A DNA stretch of 64,000 nt from NCBI GenBank assembly GCA_964624905.1, contig CAZUYK010000005.1, positions 7,764 through 71,763 of the forward strand. The letters are read 5' to 3'. The position numbers and the translations under genes were made by a program. This stretch comes from CAZRVH01 sp964624905 (GTDB taxonomy: Bacteria; Patescibacteriota; Gracilibacteria; Peribacterales; Peribacteraceae). The notes under the pieces were generated by a model. That model was not told the origin of the DNA. It ran no database searches and was given only the letters and a program-made list of their open reading frames with translations. Of the stretch, positions 26,490 through 34,724 are shown piece after piece; the stretch's first letter is position 1, and the number at the start of each line of letters is the position of its first letter.

Positions 26490-28380
26490 AGTTCGCTTCG
26501 CCGGCGTTGTCGATCTCCGCGGGGCCGCCGCTGACCACCGCCTTGATACGTCGCACTCCGGCAGACGAGCTCTCTTCCTTCTGGATCTTGAAGCTGCCAA
26601 GCATGCCGGTGCGCGCCACGTGCGGTCCTCCGCAAATCTCTTTGCTGAACACGGGGCCGTCGCCGACCTTTCCCGTACCCGCCACTTTCGCCGAGGGGTC
26701 TCCCATTACGTAGACTTTCACGTCGCTGCCGTAGCGGTCGTCGAACACGCCGATCGCCCCTTCTTCCTTCGCGCCTTCCACCGTGGAAAGGTGGAACGTC
26801 ACGGGCAGGTCCGCCTTGATCGCTTCGTTTACCAGGTCTTCCACTTCCTTGATTTGATCCGGCGTCATCTTGTCGGTGTGGTTGAAGTCGAAGCGCAGGC
26901 GTTCGGACGTGATGTTGCTTCCTTTCTGTCCGATGTGGTTGCCCAGCACGCGGTGCAACGCGGCGTTGAGCAAGTGGGTCGCGGTATGGAGCTTCGTCGT
27001 CTCCGCGGAGTTGTCGGCGAGCCCGCCCTTGAACTTCTGCTCGGCGCCGGCGCGGCTCTTCGCCTGGTGTTCCTCGAATGCTTTCTTGAATCCCTCTTCG
27101 TCGATCGTGAATCCTTGGTCGGTTGCGAGTTCGCGCGTCAGTTCGATCGGGAAGCCGTACGTGTCGTACAAATGGAACGCGGTGGGGCCGTCGATCGCCT
27201 TGCCCGACATGGAGGACGTAAGTTTGTCGAAGTGCTTCAGTCCTTCCTGCAGGGTGTTTTTGAACTGCTGTTCTTCTTTGTCGAACGCCGCGAGTATCTC
27301 CGTTTCCTTTGCTTTCAAGTGCGGATAGGTGTCCGCGTACGCGTTGATGATCGTCCGGGCAAATCGGGAGCAGTAATTCGTCGTTTGGAAATCCGAGTCT
27401 CGTTCTATATAGAGGAAGCGCAGCGAGCGAATCGCGCGTCGGATGAGGCGCCTGAGTACGTATCCCTGGTCTACGTTCGACGGCAATACGCCGTCCGCGA
27501 TCATGAACGCCGAAGCCTTGATATGGTCGGTCACGATGCGGCCGTGCTTCGTGACGATCTTTCCTTCGTCCGTATCGTCCATGCGCAGATCGGAAGGCAC
27601 GATGCTTTCCAGGATCGGCCTAAGCTTGTCGGTCTCATACACGTTGCCCACCCCCTGCAGCACCGCGGCCACGCGCTCCAGTCCCATGCCGGTATCGACG
27701 TTCTTCTGCGCGAGCGGTTCGAACGTGCCGTCTTCCTTCTTGTTGTACTGCATGAAGACGTCGTTCCAGATTTCCATCCAGTTCGGATCATCGTTCGCGG
27801 GATTGCTTCCGGGAGGCGGCAGATCGCTGGGGCCGACCCAATAGAACATCTCCGTATCCGGTCCGCACGGTCCCGTCTGACCAGCGGGTCCCCACCAGTT
27901 CTTCGCCTTGGGCAGGAATCCGATGCGTTCGCGCGGCACGCCGAGGCTTTCCCACACGGCCGCGGACTCCTCGTCCTTCGGTGCGTCGGCGTCGCCCTCG
28001 AAACACGTCACCGCGAATTTTTCCAACGGGATTTCCAACACCTTGATGAGGAATTCGAAGCTGAACTCGATCGCTTCCTTCTTGAAGTAATCTCCCAGCG
28101 ACCAGTTTCCGAGCATTTCGAACATCGTGAGGTGCGTGCTGTCGCCGACTTCGTCGATATCTCCGGTGCGCACGCAGCGCTGCACGTCTGCCAACCTGTT
28201 TCCTTGCGGATGCTTCTCGCCCATGAGGTAGGGGACGAGCGGATGCATGCCCGCCGTGGTGAAGAGCACGGTCGGGTCGTTCTCCGGAACCAGCGGTGCG
28301 CCCGGGATGATGGCGTGGCCCTTGGACTTGAAGAAATCAAGGAATTCCTGCCTAAGTTGGTCCGTCGTAAGGTTTTTCAT
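26488..28380 (-). CDS. alaS: Alanyl-tRNA synthetase lacking the C-Ala domain
   Basis: This enzyme charges tRNA-Ala. The class II catalytic domain includes LFTTAGMHPLVPYLMG and the VQRCVRTGDIDEVGDS segment. The editing domain shows the zinc residues in HTATHLLNAAL and CGGPHV. The protein stops at 630 residues soon after RRIKAVVSGG, whereas standard bacterial AlaRS has about 870 residues and ends in a DHHA1/C-Ala domain. Short AlaRS forms of this kind occur in reduced lineages, including Patescibacteria. ATG 28380 was chosen because MKNLTTDQLRQEF is the usual N-terminus. It is divergent from rpoD, with 91 bases between. Confidence 0.95.
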   Translation of the reverse strand: MKNLTTDQLRQEFLDFFKSKGHAIIPGAPLVPENDPTVLFTTAGMHPLVPYLMGEKHPQGNRLADVQRCVRTGDIDEVGDSTHLTMFEMLGNWSLGDYFKKEAIEFSFEFLIKVLEIPLEKFAVTCFEGDADAPKDEESAAVWESLGVPRERIGFLPKAKNWWGPAGQTGPCGPDTEMFYWVGPSDLPPPGSNPANDDPNWMEIWNDVFMQYNKKEDGTFEPLAQKNVDTGMGLERVAAVLQGVGNVYETDKLRPILESIVPSDLRMDDTDEGKIVTKHGRIVTDHIKASAFMIADGVLPSNVDQGYVLRRLIRRAIRSLRFLYIERDSDFQTTNYCSRFARTIINAYADTYPHLKAKETEILAAFDKEEQQFKNTLQEGLKHFDKLTSSMSGKAIDGPTAFHLYDTYGFPIELTRELATDQGFTIDEEGFKKAFEEHQAKSRAGAEQKFKGGLADNSAETTKLHTATHLLNAALHRVLGNHIGQKGSNITSERLRFDFNHTDKMTPDQIKEVEDLVNEAIKADLPVTFHLSTVEGAKEEGAIGVFDDRYGSDVKVYVMGDPSAKVAGTGKVGDGPVFSKEICGGPHVARTGMLGSFKIQKEESSSAGVRRIKAVVSGGPAEIDNAGEAN

Positions 28381-28434
28381 GGATGATCGAGGAAGTGGCC
28401 AGCAGGATAGCAGGATTTGAAAGACGGGGAAATC

Positions 28435-28463
28435 TTGCTGTATACGCAACAAAGGACTATAAA
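28435..28463 (+). promoter_or_regulatory. Promoter of rpoD, leaderless
   Basis: TTGCTG (28435-28440), a 17-base spacer and TATAAA (28458-28463) precede ATG 28472 by 8 bases. Transcription would start at or just before the start codon; no Shine-Dalgarno sequence is present. Confidence 0.6.
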
Positions 28464-28471
28464 GTGCTGCT

Positions 28472-29971
28472 ATGTCACTCGCTTCCCTGGATTTTGACCA
28501 GCCCGACGACGAAGAGCAGATCGTACGTCTGTATGCCGGAGACGACGATTTTTCCGATGGGTCGAAAAAAAGGGGGAAGAAGAAAGAAAAAGAAGAGGAG
28601 GAAAATGACGAATTGGATGACTACTCCGGTCGTTACGCTGATCCCGGCGATCATACGTCCTTGGTCGACGATCCCGTGCGCCAATATCTCATCGATATAG
28701 GACGGGTGCCCTTGCTGAGCAGGCAGGAGGAAATCGAACTTGCGAAAACGATCGAGGACCGGCGTTCGGAATACAACGCGAAGCTGCTGTCTTTCCTTCC
28801 CGCCCAGAAAAAACTTTTCGGGCTGGTGCAGGGGGCGCTCAACGGAGACGAGCGTTTCGATACGATCGTCGACGTGCCGAACGACGAGGTGGCGCAGAAG
28901 GAAAAGATGCGCCTGCTGATCGCCGCGAACCTGCCCACCGCCAAACGACTCATCGAGACCAATGAGTCGGAGATGTTTCGTCTCCGCGGACTTTCTCCGG
29001 AGTCAAGGCTCCGTGCCAAGATCGAACGGGAAATCGAGTACAGGTCCGGTAAGATCGCCGTCCTGCTCAGCGAATCGGGCATCAAGCAGGATCGCCTCCT
29101 GGAAATCCACGATGAACTGAAGAGGGAAACGAATTTCATGGCGAAGGATGAAAATGCCAACGAGGAAGAAGCCGCCCAAGCGATGGCGGACGAGTTCGCG
29201 CACATGATGGAAAGCCTGCGCGGGCCCGAGTTCGACCTTTTGGAAGTGCGCAGGAAAATGTCCGCGGCGAACCTTCGACTCGTCGTATCGATCGCGAAAA
29301 AGTACCGCAACAGGGGGCTTTCGTTCATGGATGTCATCTCCGAAGGAAACACCGGCCTCATGCGCGCCGTGGACAAGTACGAACACGAACGCGGCTTCAA
29401 ATTCTCGACGTATGCCACCTGGTGGATTCGCCAGGCGATCACCCGTGCCATCGCGGATAAGTCCCGCACCATCCGCATTCCGGTGCACATGCACGGTCTC
29501 GTCGGAAAATTGAGGAAGGTGCACAATGACTTGGAGCAGCGATTGGCAAGGAAGCCGACAATGGAGGAAGTCGCGAAGGCCGTCGGCATCAAAGTGGAAG
29601 AAGCGGAGAAGGTCATGCATATGAGTACGAACATGATCTCGATGGATTCTCCTTTCGGCAGCCAGGAAAGCGAGCAGCGATTCGGGGACATTGTTCCGGA
29701 GGCAGAAGCAAATACGTCCGGATTGGCGGAAAGCGATTTGGCAAACTTGAGCGATAAAATGCGTCAAATGTTGAAGACGCTCAATTCCCGAGAGCGCCAG
29801 ATCATCATTTTGCGAAACGGACTCGGTGATGGCGTCCCATACACACTGGAGGAATGCGGACATGTGTTCGGCGTCACGCGCGAGCGCATCCGCCAAATAG
29901 AAGCGAAGGCCATGAGGAAACTGAAGCACCCGGTGCGAATCGCTAAGTTAGGCGATTTCAGCAAGGAATAA
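28472..29971 (+). CDS. rpoD: Primary sigma factor RpoD (sigma-70)
   Basis: The housekeeping sigma factor. After an acidic, lysine-rich N-terminus (about residues 15-55), region 1.2 is DPVRQYLIDIGRVPLLS. Region 2 is NLRLVVSIAKKYRNRGL and FKFSTYATWWIRQAITRAI (2.3/2.4), region 3 follows, and region 4 ends with VTRERIRQIEAKAMRKLKHP. All core-binding and -10/-35 recognition segments are intact. At 499 residues it is of ordinary size. The leaderless promoter in front fits the TATAAT-type promoters seen across the window. Confidence 0.97.
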   Translation: MSLASLDFDQPDDEEQIVRLYAGDDDFSDGSKKRGKKKEKEEEENDELDDYSGRYADPGDHTSLVDDPVRQYLIDIGRVPLLSRQEEIELAKTIEDRRSEYNAKLLSFLPAQKKLFGLVQGALNGDERFDTIVDVPNDEVAQKEKMRLLIAANLPTAKRLIETNESEMFRLRGLSPESRLRAKIEREIEYRSGKIAVLLSESGIKQDRLLEIHDELKRETNFMAKDENANEEEAAQAMADEFAHMMESLRGPEFDLLEVRRKMSAANLRLVVSIAKKYRNRGLSFMDVISEGNTGLMRAVDKYEHERGFKFSTYATWWIRQAITRAIADKSRTIRIPVHMHGLVGKLRKVHNDLEQRLARKPTMEEVAKAVGIKVEEAEKVMHMSTNMISMDSPFGSQESEQRFGDIVPEAEANTSGLAESDLANLSDKMRQMLKTLNSRERQIIILRNGLGDGVPYTLEECGHVFGVTRERIRQIEAKAMRKLKHPVRIAKLGDFSKE

Positions 29972-30039
29972 CGATGATATTGGGCATTCCAAGGTGGTGC
30001 AAAGGATGCCTTTTTCTGCTATAATGAGGAGAAAACAAA

Positions 30040-31470
30040 ATGAGTCCGAAACATACGATCGCAGGCTTCTGGAAGCGGATCCGATTCGTTCTGGTTCCCG
30101 TCGTGGTGCTCGCGAGTGCATCCGCGCTCGGACTGTATTTTTTCACGCGCGGCCAGGCGATCATGCAGGAGGAATTGAAGGATCACCTCCGTACGACGGC
30201 GACGGTTGCATCGCACATTATCGACCCCGAACTCGTTGCGGCTGTGAGAGGCGAAGATGATGTCGGTTCGCCCGCGTTCAAGGCGCTTTTGAATCAAATG
30301 AGGCATGTTCGCATGAGCGATGACATGATTTTGTATGCATACATCATGCGAAAGACGGATGATCCCAATACGCTCGCATTTGTCATCGATGCGGATAGCG
30401 CACTGAGCCAAAAGGAGTTGGATAAAAACGGAAATGGCGTGGTTGATGAAGACGAAGTTCCCGGGCTTCCCGGAGAATCGTATGACGTGGCCGGGGATGG
30501 ATTTGGATCTCTCCGAGACGACGCATTCAAAGGTCCTTCTGTCGATGATGAAATCGTGCAAGACAAATGGGGGGCATCCATCTCCGGTTATGCTCCGATT
30601 CGAGATGCCTCGGGAAAGACCATCGCAGTGCTGGGCATCGATATGGACGCGCGAAAATTCGTGTCCGTTTCCCAGAGCATCTTCTCGCCCATCGCATTGC
30701 TTCTCGTGTTACTCGCCGCCTTCGTGCTCGCGTTCTACATCCAGTACATGTGGCACCTGCGCAACCTGCAGTCGATCAAGCAGCTGGATAACGAACGCAC
30801 CGAGCTGCTGGATTTGGCCACGCATCAGCTTGGCATGCCGCTCGCTACCTTCAAGTGGTGGTTGGAAATCCTGAGGGATAAGGACCACGGACAGTTCTGC
30901 GAGAGGAACGGCATCTGCGACGAAATGCAACAGGGTATCGACCGCATGGACATGATCATCAAGTCGCTGCACGACGCGAACCACCTCTCCAAGGGAACCA
31001 TCGACTACAAGTCCGCATCGGCTTCGCTGTCCCAAGTGATCAGGGATTCTGTAGAAAGTATGAAGCCCGACCTTGCCAAGAGGAACCAGGACATCACCTT
31101 CGTGGATGAAGGAAACGTTCCCGCTCTTCATATCGATTCAAAGCTCATCGGTGGAGTCATTTCGGAACTCATTGAAAATGCCCACATGTATTCTCCGGAT
31201 GGAGCACGTATCGACATCCGGCTTTCCAAGAACAGGAATTCCGCGGTGATCGATATCAAGGACACGGGGTATGGCATCGCACCGGACGAACTTTCCGCCG
31301 TGTTCGAGAAATTCAAACGCGGGCGCGACGCGATGAAGCGCAAGCCCGTAGGCAACGGCCTCGGTTTGTATATCGCCAAGGGCATCGTCGAACACGCGGG
31401 CGGAACCATTTCTTTGAGCAGTACATTGGGACAAGGAACGCAGATCCGCATCACCCTTCCGCTGCCATGA
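30040..31470 (+). CDS. Membrane sensor histidine kinase with an EF-hand-like loop (paralogue 1)
   Basis: A transmembrane helix (about residues 14-36) precedes an outer sensor domain (about 37-208), then a second helix (about 210-232) and a cytoplasmic kinase. The kinase has the H-box ATHQLGMPLA (His 262), N-box ELIENAHMY, and DTGYGIAPDE and GNGLGLYIAKG for ATP binding. Inside the sensor domain, residues 128-139 read DKNGNGVVDEDE, a canonical 12-residue EF-hand calcium loop. An extended -10 (TGCTATAAT, ending 30025) and AGGAG precede ATG 30040. The stop overlaps the paralogue's start. No response regulator is adjacent. Confidence 0.9.
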   Translation: MSPKHTIAGFWKRIRFVLVPVVVLASASALGLYFFTRGQAIMQEELKDHLRTTATVASHIIDPELVAAVRGEDDVGSPAFKALLNQMRHVRMSDDMILYAYIMRKTDDPNTLAFVIDADSALSQKELDKNGNGVVDEDEVPGLPGESYDVAGDGFGSLRDDAFKGPSVDDEIVQDKWGASISGYAPIRDASGKTIAVLGIDMDARKFVSVSQSIFSPIALLLVLLAAFVLAFYIQYMWHLRNLQSIKQLDNERTELLDLATHQLGMPLATFKWWLEILRDKDHGQFCERNGICDEMQQGIDRMDMIIKSLHDANHLSKGTIDYKSASASLSQVIRDSVESMKPDLAKRNQDITFVDEGNVPALHIDSKLIGGVISELIENAHMYSPDGARIDIRLSKNRNSAVIDIKDTGYGIAPDELSAVFEKFKRGRDAMKRKPVGNGLGLYIAKGIVEHAGGTISLSSTLGQGTQIRITLPLP

Positions 31471-32927
31471 AGATGAAGACCCGCAACACCTGGCTCGGAT
31501 ACTTCTTCTCGTCCATCACGAGAGGGGAGCGCTTGCGTATTTTCCTGGCACCGTTCGTCGTCGTGACGGGCGCCGTGATCATGGGATATCTCCTGTTTAT
31601 CCGCAGCGAAGAATTGATGAAAAACCAGCTGCGCGAACACCTCCGCGTTACCGCAGCGGTGGGGGCGCTGCATATCGATCCCGTCCTCGTGCAACGGGTG
31701 CGTGGCGAGGAAGACATGGATTCGCCCGCGTTTAAAAATTTACTGAGGGAAGTGCAGGCCATCCGTACGCAGGACCCGCTCATCCTCTTCGCGTACGTCA
31801 TGCGGAAGACGGAGGATCCCAATACGCTCGCCTTCATCATCGACGCCGATAGCGCGCTCACCAAAGCGGAACTGGACGACAACGGCAACGGCACGGTGGA
31901 CGAGGACGAGGCTCCCGGCCTGCCCGGCGAGGAATACGACATCAGCGACGCATCCTTCCTTCCTCTTCGCACGGACGGATTCGCGAAGCCGGTGACCGAC
32001 CAGGAAATCACCGAAGACAGATGGGGAAGCTACATTTCCGGGTACGCGCCCATCTTCGACGCGGACGGAAAGACTGTGGCCATCCTGGGCATCGACATGG
32101 ATGCGGGCAACTTCTTCCGCCTCTCCCGCAGCGTCATCTCTCCGTCCATCCTCCTGCTCGTCATTCTCTCGGGATTCCTGGTCGCGGGGTATCTTCTCTA
32201 TATGTGGAACCTGCACAATGTGAAGGCGCTGAAGCAGATCGACAAGGAGCGTTCCGGACTCCTGCAGCTGACGTTCCACCAGCTTGGCGAACCGATCACC
32301 ATCATGCAGTGGTCGCTTGAAACGTTGAGCGACAACCTCACCTTGCAGCAGCTCGAACACGTGGTTCCGGAACACATCACCACGATGAACGAAGGCCTGC
32401 GACGCCTCAACGGCATCATCGATACCCTGCAGTTCGCGGAGAAAATCGATCTCGGTTCCATCGAGTTCAAAATCGAACCCACGGATGTGTCATCCCTTCT
32501 CAAGGACGTCGCGCTGAAATACAAGACGATCCTGGAGGCATCCCAACAGCAGCTCTCCATACAGTGCGATGAGTACATCAGGGTCCTTGCCGACAGGGAA
32601 TACCTGCGCGTGCTCCTTTCCGAAGTCATCGGCAACGCGATCGCGTACTCCTCCAAAGCATGCACGGTCGACGTGCGCGTTCACCCCATCCACCGCACCA
32701 TCCACATCGACATCCAGGACCACGGTTGCGGTATCCCGACGGATGACATGCCCCGTTTGTTCGAGAAGTACATGCGCGGCAAGAACGCCCGCCTGCACAA
32801 GCCGGACGGCAACGGCCTCGGACTCTACATTTGCAAGGGTATCGTCGACGGCATGGGCGGCAGTATCATCGTCGAAAGCATCGAAGACGTGGGGACGAAG
32901 GTGAGCATTACGCTCCCGATGGCCTAA
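31467..32927 (+). CDS. Membrane sensor histidine kinase with an EF-hand-like loop (paralogue 2)
   Basis: A tandem duplicate of the previous kinase with the same layout: helix, outer sensor, helix, kinase. The H-box is FHQLGEPIT (His 271), the N-box is EVIGNAIAY, and QDHGCGIPTDD and GNGLGLYICKG form the ATP site. The EF-hand-like loop is residues 137-148 (DDNGNGTVDEDE). The kinase halves differ more than the sensor halves: the dimerisation helix and N-box region are clearly divergent, which suggests a shared signal but different outputs or heterodimers. The start overlaps paralogue 1 by 4 bases (ATGA). Confidence 0.9.
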   Translation: MKMKTRNTWLGYFFSSITRGERLRIFLAPFVVVTGAVIMGYLLFIRSEELMKNQLREHLRVTAAVGALHIDPVLVQRVRGEEDMDSPAFKNLLREVQAIRTQDPLILFAYVMRKTEDPNTLAFIIDADSALTKAELDDNGNGTVDEDEAPGLPGEEYDISDASFLPLRTDGFAKPVTDQEITEDRWGSYISGYAPIFDADGKTVAILGIDMDAGNFFRLSRSVISPSILLLVILSGFLVAGYLLYMWNLHNVKALKQIDKERSGLLQLTFHQLGEPITIMQWSLETLSDNLTLQQLEHVVPEHITTMNEGLRRLNGIIDTLQFAEKIDLGSIEFKIEPTDVSSLLKDVALKYKTILEASQQQLSIQCDEYIRVLADREYLRVLLSEVIGNAIAYSSKACTVDVRVHPIHRTIHIDIQDHGCGIPTDDMPRLFEKYMRGKNARLHKPDGNGLGLYICKGIVDGMGGSIIVESIEDVGTKVSITLPMA

Positions 32928-33062
32928 TCATCGAGAAAATCCGTGCATCAATAGGGGGGAGTCGCTATACTCTTTTGGTGATCATTTGCACCAAAGGCTC
33001 TCTCGAAGAGCAAAAAATGTGTTCATATATTTCCTCTAGGATAAGGGCTTAATGTAAAAATT

Positions 33063-33150
33063 GCGTCGAACGAGCGCTCAGCGCGACGTGCAGACGCTCC
33101 TTGCCCGGAGGATAGCCCATGAAAGGAATCACGGAGTGGCGCCTTTCATG
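33063..33150 (+). repeat. 88-nt structured element, copy B, directly upstream of tmRNA
   Basis: It is 73/88 identical to copy A (20182-20269, opposite strand) and in the same orientation relative to the RNA gene it precedes. Stems: GCGTC (33063-33067) with GACGC; GCGC-TCA-GCGC; and CATGAAAGG with CCTTTCATG (ends 33150) enclosing CAC-GGA-GTG. The last hairpin ends 10 bases before the tmRNA 5' end. The rest of the 32928-33160 spacer shows no gene. Confidence 0.75.
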
Positions 33151-33160
33151 CCCCTTTCGT

Positions 33161-33569
33161 GGGGATGACAGGCTTCGACAGCGTGAATACGTTGGGTGCT
33201 TTGCTTCGATCCGGGATGGCAACGGTTCCCGATACCCACTTGTTGCAACCATAGATGCAAAAACATCTGTACGCACGCTCGGCGCACGCTTCCAGTCTGC
33301 TCTCGCGAGCATGACCCCGGCATACGCTTTCGCTGCTTAAGTTTCCCTTTACCGGAAACGCGTCCCACCTTTGATCCTCGCTATTTGGATGGGGCGTCAT
33401 TAGCGAGGTTGGCCTCCGACTGATGTGACGGTACGCCCGAATTCAGCATCAATCCTCACTCCCTATCTTTGTTCCTATCTTAGGGGATGCGTTGTAACGA
33501 AAGGTTCATGATCGTACGAGCTTCATCCATCCACGTTGGACCCGGGTTCGACTCCCGGCATCTCCACCA
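33161..33569 (+). ncRNA. ssrA: tmRNA (ssrA)
   Basis: Rescues stalled ribosomes. The 5' end GGGGATGACAGGCTTCGACA and the 3' end with T-arm CCCGGGTTCGACTCCCGG and CATCTCCACCA form the tRNA-like domain; GGGGATG pairs with CATCTCC. The tag frame ends AYAFAA before TAA 33338-33340. ATAGAT followed by GCA at 33257 resembles the usual resume site, which gives an unusually long tag of 27 residues. CCA is encoded. The SmpB gene is not in the window. Confidence 0.93.
33257..33340 (+). other. tmRNA tag reading frame (27 codons plus stop)
   Basis: Translation from GCA 33257 gives a basic, serine- and alanine-containing tag ending TPAYAFAA. The resume codon is inferred from the ATAGAT context and from the frame of the terminal AYAFAA; a start closer to the end would give a tag of usual length, about 10 residues. 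Confidence 0.6.
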
Positions 33570-33608
33570 CTTGACATAATAAATATTTAGTATTAAATTC
33601 CATATATT

Positions 33609-34205
33609 ATGGAATATAAGAAGGTTGTAGCCGAAATTACCGAATTGAATTGGAAATCCTTGAAGGAGCCTCAATTGATGCGTTTGATGTACCTTTCACG
33701 TGCGGCTGCCATCGAGTTTGCCGAGGCACTGAGAGAAGGATTAAAGGTGTATAAGCAAGATCCTGACCTGCAAAAAATGGCACGCGGCGAACTAAAGACG
33801 GATAATTTGAATTTCGCTGATTACGACAAGAGGGGTGATCACTGGGAATTCCTTGATCATTTCCTAAAGAAAACAGGGTATGTCGCCGATGTTGCCTTGG
33901 AAGATTCTACCGCTCGGTATATCGACTCGTGCAGAACCCTTGATCCCCAAGTGCGTGCTCATACAGTCTTCAGCCGTGAGCATGAACTCGGTGCCATCTT
34001 CGACGCGATTCTTCAGAACGAGCACTGGACGACAGAAACATTGCTCGCTTACAAGCATTTCATGGAAAGACACATCCAATTGGATACGGAAGAAGGCGGG
34101 CACGGGGACGCAGTTTCCAAATATCCGATCGACGATTCTGTTTTGCCTTTCTATCAGGCACGTTTGGATATGTATAGGGTCATTCCAGAGTTATTTCAGA
34201 AATAA
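33609..34205 (+). CDS. Probable heme-oxygenase-like fold protein (DUF3050-like)
   Basis: A 198-residue, all-helical protein. The histidine- and acid-rich helices HWEFLDHFL, REHELGAIFDAI, and HFMERHIQLDTEEGGHGD resemble the metal-binding helices of heme-oxygenase-like diiron proteins; the last segment recalls DUF3050 (HIxLDxxxHG). The assignment is by eye and the substrate is unknown. It starts 39 bases after tmRNA, with an A+T-rich gap, so it may use its own promoter. No clear terminator follows. Confidence 0.5.
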   Translation: MEYKKVVAEITELNWKSLKEPQLMRLMYLSRAAAIEFAEALREGLKVYKQDPDLQKMARGELKTDNLNFADYDKRGDHWEFLDHFLKKTGYVADVALEDSTARYIDSCRTLDPQVRAHTVFSREHELGAIFDAILQNEHWTTETLLAYKHFMERHIQLDTEEGGHGDAVSKYPIDDSVLPFYQARLDMYRVIPELFQK

Positions 34206-34338
34206 TCGGGTGGAATAATGACGTGCCACCGCTTGATGATTTGTTGTAATTGATTCCACTCAAATCGAATCCTTTCCACCACTATTTCTACGAAAATGAT
34301 CATGTTGTTTCTCCGGAGGGTCAGTTATTCCTTGAAAC

Positions 34339-34623
34339 ATGCCAGGTAAAACCATCTCCAACGGCGTCGTCCATACTGTTCCGGCGGACTTGAAAAAAGT
34401 CCTGTCATCCAACCCGGATGTGCTGGAACTCTGGAACGGCCTCACCGAACTCGCGCGCAACGAGTGGATCTGTTGGCTGACCATCGTGAAAAAAGAAGAA
34501 ACCCGTGCGGATCACCTGAGGCAGATCCCGGAGCGCTTGCTGGAAGGCGATCGCCGCCCGTGCTGCTGGCCGGGCTGCCCGCATCGCAACGAGAAAGCGA
34601 AGAAGTGGTTCAAGGGTGCGTAA
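34339..34623 (+). CDS. YdeI/OmpD-associated family protein
   Basis: A 94-residue protein with the family's hallmark sequence: VPADLKKVL, NEWICWLTIVKKEETR, and the C-terminal RRPCCWPGCPHR cysteine/histidine patch. The patch could bind a metal, though no function is established for this short form. It starts after a 133-base spacer and ends 52 bases before a strong bidirectional terminator. Confidence 0.8.
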   Translation: MPGKTISNGVVHTVPADLKKVLSSNPDVLELWNGLTELARNEWICWLTIVKKEETRADHLRQIPERLLEGDRRPCCWPGCPHRNEKAKKWFKGA

Positions 34624-34674
34624 ATTCAGGAGTGGGCCTGACGTGTAACATGAGGGTCAAGATGATCTTTTTTG

Positions 34675-34707
34675 AAAAAGCCCTGCCGCGTTGGGACAGG
34701 GCTTTTT
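34675..34707. terminator. Bidirectional terminator between convergent genes
   Basis: AAAAAGCCCTG (34675-34685) pairs perfectly with CAGGGCTTTTT (34697-34707). It has A- and T-runs on both sides and so serves the YdeI-like gene and the ATP-grasp gene. Confidence 0.9.
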
Positions 34708-34724
34708 CCGAACATCCTTTCTTT

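Noticed and set aside
26620..28386. 588-codon plus-strand frame opposite alaS
   Set aside because: The minus strand is an unmistakable AlaRS and the plus-strand translation shows no motif.
30040..32927. Two-component operon with a response regulator
   Set aside because: No receiver domain is encoded on either side; the next features are a repeat and tmRNA.
33119..33340. Protein-coding gene spanning the tmRNA 5' half
   Set aside because: The frame starts in the structured repeat, and its last 27 codons are the tmRNA tag; the region is an RNA gene.
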